From contig CAZZWS010000058.1 in NCBI GenBank assembly GCA_964657795.1, forward strand, positions 1 to 19,439: 19,439 nt of DNA, read 5' to 3'. Source of the stretch: CAHJXF01 sp964657795 (GTDB taxonomy: Bacteria > Pseudomonadota > Gammaproteobacteria > Burkholderiales > Burkholderiaceae_D). The translations under genes and the position numbers were made by a program. The notes below the pieces were generated by a model. The model had not been told where the DNA came from. It made no database searches and saw only the letters and a list, made by a program, of their open reading frames with translations. How positions within the stretch are numbered: position 1 is the stretch's first letter; each line of letters begins with the position of its first letter. Below are positions 14,291-19,439 of the stretch, piece by piece.

Positions 14291-15247
14291 TCAAGTCGCG
14301 ACGCTTTCGAGATCGAGCTTCGTCATGCCGGCCAGCTCGCAGGCCTTGACCGCATTGCGGACGACCTCGATCGCCGCACGGCGCGGAAAGGACTTGCGCC
14401 ACGCCAGCACGACGCGGCGGCCCGGGACCGGCGCCGCGAACGGCAGGTAGTGCAACAGGCTGTCGGCCGGCAGCGGCACCGGCACCGACGTGCGCGGCAG
14501 CACCGTGACGCCGATACCGCTCGCGACCATGTGCCTGATCGTTTCCAGCGAGGAGCCTTCGAACGTACGCCGGATGCCCGACTCGTGGCTCCACGACGCG
14601 ACCGGCAGCGGTTCGAGCTCCGGACAGACTTCGAGCACCTGATCGCGGAAGCAGTGCCCGGCACCCAGCAGCAGCATCGTCTCGTCCTTCAGGTCCGCCG
14701 TCGTCACGCTGGCCCGCGTCTTCCACGCATGGTCGCGCGGCACCGCGACGATGAACTCCTCGTCGTAGAGCGGCTGGACCATCAACCCCGCGTCGGGCAA
14801 TGGCAACGCCAGGATCGCCGCGTCGATCTCGCTGTGCTTGAGCTGCTCGATCAGCCGGCTCGTGTAGTGCTCGTGGAGGATCAGCGACATCTGCGGCGCA
14901 TCGGCGATCAGATGGCGCACGAGCTGCGGCAGCAGGTACGGGCCGATGGTGTAGATCACGCCGAGGCGCAGCGGCTCGTTGAGCGGGTCCTTGCCGGACT
15001 TGGCGATCTCCTTGATCGCCGAGCTCTGTTCGAGCACGCGCTTGGCCTGCTCCACGATCTGCAACCCGACCGTGGTCACGCCGATCTCGCTGCCGCCGCG
15101 TTCGAACAGCGTGACGCCGAGCTCTTCCTCGAGCTTCTTGATCGCCACCGACAGCGTCGGCTGACTGACGAAGCACGATTCGGCGGCGCGACCGAAATGG
15201 CGTTCGCGTGCCACGGCCACGACATAGCGCAATTCGGTGAGGGTCAT
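14291..15247 (-). CDS. oxyR: Hydrogen-peroxide-sensing LysR-type regulator OxyR
   Basis: OxyR is a cytoplasmic LysR-family transcription factor activated by a peroxide-driven disulfide. The 318-residue product has an N-terminal winged helix-turn-helix (LRYVVAVARERHFGRAAESCFVSQPTLS) and a periplasmic-binding-protein-like sensor domain. The redox pair is intact and falls exactly at the E. coli numbers: Cys199 in GAGHCFRDQ and Cys208 in LEVCPE. Thr100 region YTIGPYLLPQL is also conserved. The dps gene follows after 90 bp with its own probable OxyR site. The 67 bp upstream separate it from the CoA lyase gene on the same strand; no clear −35/−10 pair was placed there, and the ATG lacks a strong Shine-Dalgarno. 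Confidence 0.96.
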   Translation of the reverse strand: MTLTELRYVVAVARERHFGRAAESCFVSQPTLSVAIKKLEEELGVTLFERGGSEIGVTTVGLQIVEQAKRVLEQSSAIKEIAKSGKDPLNEPLRLGVIYTIGPYLLPQLVRHLIADAPQMSLILHEHYTSRLIEQLKHSEIDAAILALPLPDAGLMVQPLYDEEFIVAVPRDHAWKTRASVTTADLKDETMLLLGAGHCFRDQVLEVCPELEPLPVASWSHESGIRRTFEGSSLETIRHMVASGIGVTVLPRTSVPVPLPADSLLHYLPFAAPVPGRRVVLAWRKSFPRRAAIEVVRNAVKACELAGMTKLDLESVAT

Positions 15248-15314
15248 CGCGCGGCCACGATCGGACGAATCATTCTGCCGAGTTTAACCAAGCGGACGCG
15301 ACCACGCCGCCCGA

Positions 15315-16169
15315 TCAAGAGCGACCCGCCTTGCTCTGCGACGACAGGGCCAGCACGCGTTCGGCGACGAGGATGACGGCGCGATCGACCATCCGGCCGT
15401 CGACCTTCACCGCACCGCCCTTCGACGACTCCGCGGCTTCGACGACCCGGCGCGCCCAGGCCTCGTCGTCGGCGCTCGGCGCGAAGGCGGCGTGCACCGG
15501 CTCGATCTGGTCGGGATGGATGCACAGCTTGCCGGTGAAGCCGAAGCGGATGCCGCGGCGCGTCGCCGTGACGATCTCGTTGCTCTTGCCCGTCTCCAGC
15601 GTGACGCCGTCGATGGGCGCCGCGATGCCGGCCGCGCGCGATGCGGCGACGAGCTGGAAGCGCGCCGGCGCGAGCTCGGCCTGGTCGGGGCCCGGAACCA
15701 TGCCGAGATCGGCCTGGAAGTCGACGTGTCCGAACGCGAGTCGCAACGTGCCTTCCGAGCGCGCGATGGCATCGATGTTGTACAAGCCGACCGCACTCTC
15801 GATCAGCGGCACCAGCGGAATCTCTCCGAGACGCGCGTACAGGGCTTCGAGCGACTCGGCGTTCTCTGCCTTCGGCACCATCACGCCGGCCGGCCCGAGC
15901 GACGCGCACAGCGCCGCGTCGTCGGCCAGTTCGACGGAGTCGAGTCCGTTGATGCGGATGATGATGCGGTCCTCGTGCGCGAAGTCGCCCCACGCCGCAT
16001 CGAGCAGCATCCGCGCCCGATCCTTCGCGTCGTGGGCGATGGCGTCCTCGAGATCGATCACGATCATGTCCGCGCCCGACGCGAGGGCCTTCGCATAGCG
16101 ATCGGTGCGGTTGGCGGGAACGAAGAGCAGGCTGCGCGCGGTCAGCAGGCTCGAAGACATGTCGGTCAT
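15315..16169 (-). CDS. HpcH/HpaI-family (CitE-like) CoA-ester lyase
   Basis: The 284-residue protein has a TIM-barrel of the citrate lyase beta / malyl-CoA lyase superfamily, which cleaves or forms 3-hydroxyacyl-CoA esters with Mg. Visible motifs are RSLLFVPANR, MIVIDLEDAI, IIIRINGLDS, VMVPKAENAE, VPLIESAVGL (metal-binding Glu), GHVDFQADLG (metal-binding Asp) and GFTGKLCIHPDQI. It is a stand-alone member: no citrate lyase alpha or gamma genes are present. Substrates such as citramalyl-CoA, malyl-CoA or a methylmalyl-CoA-like ester are possible and not resolvable here. The start could be Met1 (16169) or Met4 (16160); neither has a strong Shine-Dalgarno. The hydrolase gene lies 214 bp upstream on the same strand. 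Confidence 0.88.
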   Translation of the reverse strand: MTDMSSSLLTARSLLFVPANRTDRYAKALASGADMIVIDLEDAIAHDAKDRARMLLDAAWGDFAHEDRIIIRINGLDSVELADDAALCASLGPAGVMVPKAENAESLEALYARLGEIPLVPLIESAVGLYNIDAIARSEGTLRLAFGHVDFQADLGMVPGPDQAELAPARFQLVAASRAAGIAAPIDGVTLETGKSNEIVTATRRGIRFGFTGKLCIHPDQIEPVHAAFAPSADDEAWARRVVEAAESSKGGAVKVDGRMVDRAVILVAERVLALSSQSKAGRS

Positions 16170-16383
16170 GGAAGAGTCCGGAGGCGCGCGTGAGTGGACA
16201 TCAGAAGTGGTGCGGCCGGCATCGCCCCGGGGCCGGAGTCGCTGCCGAAGCGCATCGACCGCGCAGTTTGCCTGAGCCCGGGACCGAAGCGAGAGCCTCG
16301 TCGCGATGCGCCCGTCGAAAAGCGAGTTTGCTGGGGCGCGATCGGCATCGATCTTCGATGATCAGCGTCGTGTCCGAAAACGG
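16170..16383. other. Intergenic region between the hydrolase and the CoA-ester lyase
   Basis: These 214 bp hold no supportable gene. The only structure I see is a short inverted repeat, CATCGA and TCGATG around TCT, at 16346–16360. It has no T-run. A promoter for the lyase is likely here but could not be placed. Confidence 0.3.
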
Positions 16384-17541
16384 CTAGTCCGCGATACGCG
16401 GGGCGGTGTTGAGCAACGCGGCGAGATCGTTTTTCCAGTAGCGCGCCTGGAACGCCGTGCCGTGCCCGACGGTCTGGGGCGTCGCGGGGATCAGCAGCGC
16501 CCGACCGTTCCTGATGCGCTTCATCGCGCGGTCGACGACGCCGAGCTCGGGCGGATTGCGTTCGTCGTCGGCCGAGTTGATCACGAGCACGGCCGCCGTG
16601 ATCCGCTCGAGGCCGGCCGACGGATCGAAGTCGCGCGAGCCGTCCCATTGATAGAGCAGGTCGTTCGCGTCGAGCGCGAACGGCGCCTGCAGCCGCTGGT
16701 CGACGAGCGCATCGGCCTTCTGGCTCGTCGGTGCGGCGAGCTGCAGCGCCTGCGCGCCACCGTTCATCGCGATGTTGTAGAACGTGAAGGCGATCTGCGC
16801 GCTCTTCGGCTGCTTCGTGTAATTGCCGTCGAGCCATTCCGGATCGTTGCGGATCGAGTCGACGATGAGGCGCCGCATCATCCAGTTGCGGCCCGACATG
16901 GCGATCGGCATCGATGCCATCGGCACCGCGACGTCCGTGAAGCCGGGCCATTTCTCGGCGAACAGCCAGGTCATCATCCCGCCCATCGAATTGCCGAGCA
17001 CGAGCCGCACGTGATGCACGCCGAGGTGCTCGGTGACGAGCCGGTACTCGGCGGCGACCATGTCGTCGTAGTCGTACTTCGGAAACGCGGTCCGCAGGCC
17101 ATCGGACGGCTTGCTCGACTGGCCGTGCCCGATCGCATCGGGAAGGATGACGTAATGGTTCGCGAGGTCGAGCGGCTGGCCAGGCCCGAACAGCTCGCCC
17201 GCGAACGGGGGCGCCAGCATGATCGAACCCGACTGGCTGGTGCCGTGCAGGATCAGGACCGGCTCGCCGCCGGGTGCGCCGAGCGTCGTGTAATGCAGCC
17301 GCAGATCCGGCAACACGCTGCCGTCGTGAAAGCGGAAGTCGTGCACGATCCAGTCGCCTTGCGTCTGCATCGGAAAGTCAGCCGCGCCGGTTGCCGCAGC
17401 CATCAGGAGCAACGATGCGCACGCCAGCACGAAGCGGCCGGCCCTGGTCGCGGATCGCGATCGATTCCAACGCGACGCGACGCTCGAGGCCTGTCGCGCC
17501 ACAGGTTGCTCGTAGGCCAGCGGGTCGGTCTTCGGGATCAT
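16384..17541 (-). CDS. Exported alpha/beta hydrolase of the homoserine O-acetyltransferase-like family
   Basis: The 385-residue protein has a basic 35-residue lead, a hydrophobic signal-like segment (RFVLACASLLLMAAATGAA) and an alpha/beta hydrolase domain. The triad is visible: Ser185 in LGNSMGGM, Asp325 or Asp326 in INSADDERNPPE, and His360 in VGHGT. The oxyanion-loop motif LILHGTSQS precedes, and DAIGHGQSSKP is typical of MetX-like hydrolases. The export signal and the absence of methionine genes argue against a true homoserine acetyltransferase; an esterase or lactonase in the periplasm is more likely. The start at 17541 has CCGGAG about 5 bp upstream. The long n-region before the hydrophobic segment is unusual and may mean a membrane anchor instead of a cleaved signal. 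Confidence 0.85.
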   Translation of the reverse strand: MIPKTDPLAYEQPVARQASSVASRWNRSRSATRAGRFVLACASLLLMAAATGAADFPMQTQGDWIVHDFRFHDGSVLPDLRLHYTTLGAPGGEPVLILHGTSQSGSIMLAPPFAGELFGPGQPLDLANHYVILPDAIGHGQSSKPSDGLRTAFPKYDYDDMVAAEYRLVTEHLGVHHVRLVLGNSMGGMMTWLFAEKWPGFTDVAVPMASMPIAMSGRNWMMRRLIVDSIRNDPEWLDGNYTKQPKSAQIAFTFYNIAMNGGAQALQLAAPTSQKADALVDQRLQAPFALDANDLLYQWDGSRDFDPSAGLERITAAVLVINSADDERNPPELGVVDRAMKRIRNGRALLIPATPQTVGHGTAFQARYWKNDLAALLNTAPRIAD

Positions 17542-17813
17542 GCGTGCTCCGGTGATGGTCGAATCCGCCGCTCACGGGCGGGCGGACAGCACATGATCCC
17601 ACCACCGACCGGTCGACAAGATCGCGATAACCCTTGCCGCCGGAAATGATGGCCATGCCCGCGGCGTCGACGGCGCGATGCGATGCGACATGCGTCGGTG
17701 ATTCGCCGGGCGATGTCGGCGACACCGCCGACCATTCGCGAACTTCGTGCATCGCAATCCACTGACTCCTACCCGACCAGCACGCCTCGTATTGACGAAT
17801 CGATTCGTCGTAG
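17542..17813. other. Non-coding or decayed DNA upstream of the PEP-CTERM remnant
   Basis: These 272 bp hold no convincing gene. Forward frames in register with the downstream PEP-CTERM tail are broken by stops at 17628, 17763, 17793 and 17811. The reverse-strand open frame that spans the area (about 17378–17959) runs through the signal-peptide region of the hydrolase in another frame and shows no family motif. The 5′ edge must carry the hydrolase promoter, not located. Confidence 0.4.
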
Positions 17814-17975
17814 TCGAATGCGACCGGTGGCTCCGTGTCCGATGCCGGCATCGACGACGTCATGGTCTCGACCAGCGTGCCGGCCAGTGTTCCGGAACCC
17901 GGGAGGTTGACGCTGATCGACCTCGCGCTCGGCGGCATGGCGGTCGCGTTGCGCCGCAAGCGCGTGACCGCCTGA
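17814..17975 (+). pseudogene. Remnant C-terminus of a second PEP-CTERM gene
   Basis: The frame opens after a TAG at 17811 and reads 53 codons to the TGA at 17973. It ends with SVPEPGRLTLIDLALGG, then MAVALRRKRVTA: the PEP motif, a hydrophobic segment and a basic tail, in the order and spacing of a PEP-CTERM sorting signal. The preceding AGIDDVMVSTSVPA resembles the residues that often come just before such signals. There is no signal peptide or body, and upstream stops interrupt the frame. An Asp inside the hydrophobic stretch also suggests decay. The closest usable start is a GTG at 17835, giving a peptide of about 46 residues, which I think unlikely to be functional. Confidence 0.6.
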
Positions 17976-17994
17976 TCCGACCCTTCGCCATCGA

Positions 17995-18014
17995 AAGGCG
18001 GCCTCGGCCGCCTT
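17995..18014. terminator. Strong hairpin terminator between the PEP-CTERM remnant and recG
   Basis: AAGGCGGC (17995–18002) and GCCGCCTT (18007–18014) form a perfect 8-bp GC-rich stem with the 4-nt loop CTCG. Read on the recG strand it begins 8 bp after the recG stop and is followed by TTTCG. On the forward strand it follows the PEP-CTERM remnant stop by 19 bp and runs into CTTCTTCG. It could serve both directions. Confidence 0.7.
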
Positions 18015-18022
18015 CTTCGTGC

Positions 18023-19439
18023 TCAGGCCTTGAGCCAGTCCTCGCCGCCGCGCAGCCAGCGATGCAGGTGCGCGTCGACCGCGGCGGGGTGATCCTTCAT
18101 CATCGCGAGCGCCGTCTCGCGCGCGATCCCGACCAACGCCTGGTCGCTCTGCAAGTCCGCGAAGCGCAACAACGCATCTCCCGACTGCCGCCGCCCGAGG
18201 AATTCGCCGGGTCCGCGCAGTTCGAGGTCCTTCTTCGCGATCACGAAGCCATCCTGCGTCTCGCGCATCGTCTTCAGCCGGGCCTTCGCCGTCGCCGACA
18301 GCGGCGTCTGATAAAGCAGCAGGCAGATCGAGTCCGCCGTGCCGCGGCCGACGCGGCCGCGCAACTGATGGAGCTGCGCGAGGCCGAAGCGCTCGGCGTG
18401 TTCGACGACCATCAGCGACGCGTTGGGCACGTCGACACCGACCTCGATGACGGTCGTCGCGACCAGCACGTCGATTTCGCCATCGTCGAAGCGGCGCATC
18501 GTCGCGGCCTTCTCGGCGGTCGGCAGGCGTCCGTGCACCAGGCCCACGGTGACGCCGTCGAGAGCCGCGCTCAACGTCGCATGGGTCTCAACGGCCGCCT
18601 GCAGTTCGAGGACGTCCATGCGCGACGGCGAAGCGCGTGTCCCGCGGGACGGTGGACCCGCACGGTCCTGGCCGACCGCGTCGAGATCGTCCGCCCGCTC
18701 GACCAGCGGACACACCCAATAAGCCTGCCGGCCCTCGGCAACGGCCGCGCCGACGCGCCCGATCACTTCGTCGCGACGGGACGCGTCGATCAGCTTCGTC
18801 ACGATGGGCCTGCGTCCCGGCGGCAACGCATCGATGGTCGACACGTCGAGGTCGGCGAAGTAGGTCATCGCGAGCGTGCGCGGGATCGGCGTCGCGCTCA
18901 TCATCAGCTGGTGCGGCTCGCGCGGGCCGTCCGCGCCCTGCGCCTTGAAGCGCAGCGCGAGCCGCTGCCCGACGCCGAAGCGATGCTGTTCGTCGACGAT
19001 GGCCAGACCGAGTCGCGCGAAGCACACGTCGTCCTGGATCAGCGCGTGCGTGCCGATCACGAGCCGCGCGTGGCCGGACTCGATCAGGTCGCGTGCCGAT
19101 GCCTTGGCCCGCTTGCCGAGGCTGCCGGCCAGCCACGCGACCGGCACGGCGAGGGCCTCGATCCATTCGGCGAGCTTGCGGAAGTGCTGCTCCGCGAGGA
19201 TCTCGGTGGGCGCCATCAGCACGGCCTGATATCCGGCATCGATCGCCTGCAGCGCGGCGATCGCCGCGACCACCGTCTTGCCGCTGCCGACGTCGCCCTG
19301 CAGCAGCCGCTGCATCGGATGCGGCCGCGCGAGGTCGGCTTCGATCTCGCCGACGACGCGGGTCTGCGCATCGGTCAACGCGAAAGGCAGTTGCGCGATG
19401 AAGCGCTGCACGAGCCGTCCGCCGACCGCGAGCGTCGGC
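18023..19439 (-). CDS. recG: ATP-dependent DNA helicase RecG (partial; N-terminus beyond the window)
   Basis: RecG is a superfamily 2 helicase that remodels stalled replication forks and branch-migrates Holliday junctions. About 471 codons of the C-terminal part are present: LPFALTDAQTRVVGEI, Walker A GDVGSGKTV, LMAPTEILAEQH, GTHALIQDDV, the DEQH box VDEQHRFGVGQR, MSATPIPRTLAMT, VATTVIEVGVDVPNA and motif VI QLRGRVGRG, followed by the C-terminal DLELRGPGEFLGRRQSG region. The frame is open to the window edge, so the wedge domain lies outside. A Pro/Arg/Ser-rich stretch of about 25 residues (about 18611–18688) sits between VCPLVERAD and ELQAAVE, where E. coli has only a short link. A hairpin terminator follows the stop. 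Confidence 0.96.
   Translation of the reverse strand, partial: PTLAVGGRLVQRFIAQLPFALTDAQTRVVGEIEADLARPHPMQRLLQGDVGSGKTVVAAIAALQAIDAGYQAVLMAPTEILAEQHFRKLAEWIEALAVPVAWLAGSLGKRAKASARDLIESGHARLVIGTHALIQDDVCFARLGLAIVDEQHRFGVGQRLALRFKAQGADGPREPHQLMMSATPIPRTLAMTYFADLDVSTIDALPPGRRPIVTKLIDASRRDEVIGRVGAAVAEGRQAYWVCPLVERADDLDAVGQDRAGPPSRGTRASPSRMDVLELQAAVETHATLSAALDGVTVGLVHGRLPTAEKAATMRRFDDGEIDVLVATTVIEVGVDVPNASLMVVEHAERFGLAQLHQLRGRVGRGTADSICLLLYQTPLSATAKARLKTMRETQDGFVIAKKDLELRGPGEFLGRRQSGDALLRFADLQSDQALVGIARETALAMMKDHPAAVDAHLHRWLRGGEDWLKA

Noticed and set aside
17378..17959. A 193-residue reverse-strand frame across the gap upstream of the hydrolase
   Set aside because: It overlaps the hydrolase in another frame and is antisense to the PEP-CTERM remnant. 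No family signature is visible.
1..19439. tRNA, rRNA, CRISPR arrays, insertion sequences or prophage genes
   Set aside because: No cloverleaf with flanking pairing, no regularly spaced repeats, and no transposase, integrase or phage proteins were seen on either strand.

Overview
The window is high-GC DNA (about two-thirds G+C by eye) with dense, mostly overlapping or tightly spaced genes. Protein signatures and gene order (proA–hemJ–rlmL-type; yggS–proC beside pilT/pilU; ubiA–dps–oxyR near recG) point to a betaproteobacterium, probably of the Burkholderiales or a close relative. One intact PEP-CTERM protein and one PEP-CTERM gene remnant imply that the organism carries an exosortase (EpsH/XrtA-type) surface-sorting system elsewhere in the genome. 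The organism call is inferred from family recognition, not from a search.

Layout. 1–5711 (+): proA (proline synthesis), a soluble hybrid histidine kinase with two receiver domains, a HemJ-family membrane protein and an RlmL-type 23S rRNA methyltransferase; the last three are coupled by a 2-bp gap and a 1-bp overlap. 5718–6713 (−): glutathione peroxidase followed by a DUF2127-type membrane protein. 6889–8292 (+): a secreted PEP-CTERM protein with beta-propeller-like sequence. 8305–10942 (−): pilT, a small unrecognised four-helix membrane protein, then pilU, the twitching-motility ATPases. 11205–12766 (+): yggS (PLP homeostasis) overlapping proC (last step of proline synthesis), divergent from pilT across a 262-bp region holding an 18-bp perfect palindrome. 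12804–15247 (−): oxyR, dps and ubiA in that order of transcription; the dps upstream region carries an OxyR-like half-site. 15315–17541 (−): a HpcH/HpaI (CitE-like) CoA-ester lyase and a secreted MetX-like alpha/beta hydrolase. 17542–18022: a region without intact genes that contains the decayed C-terminus of a second PEP-CTERM gene and a bidirectional-looking terminator. 18023–19439 (−): recG, cut by the window edge.

How it fits together. Most genes are housekeeping: proline synthesis (proA, proC), PLP handling, ubiquinone and probably heme synthesis, rRNA modification, replication-fork repair. Peroxide defence is represented by oxyR, dps and gpx, and surface behaviour by pilT/pilU and the PEP-CTERM protein. 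I see no tRNA, rRNA, CRISPR array, transposase or prophage. I do not see a convincing new multi-gene system. The best candidates for something undescribed are the membrane protein nested between pilT and pilU, the PEP-CTERM gene and its decayed relative, the hybrid kinase inserted after proA, and the palindrome in the pilT/yggS divergent region.
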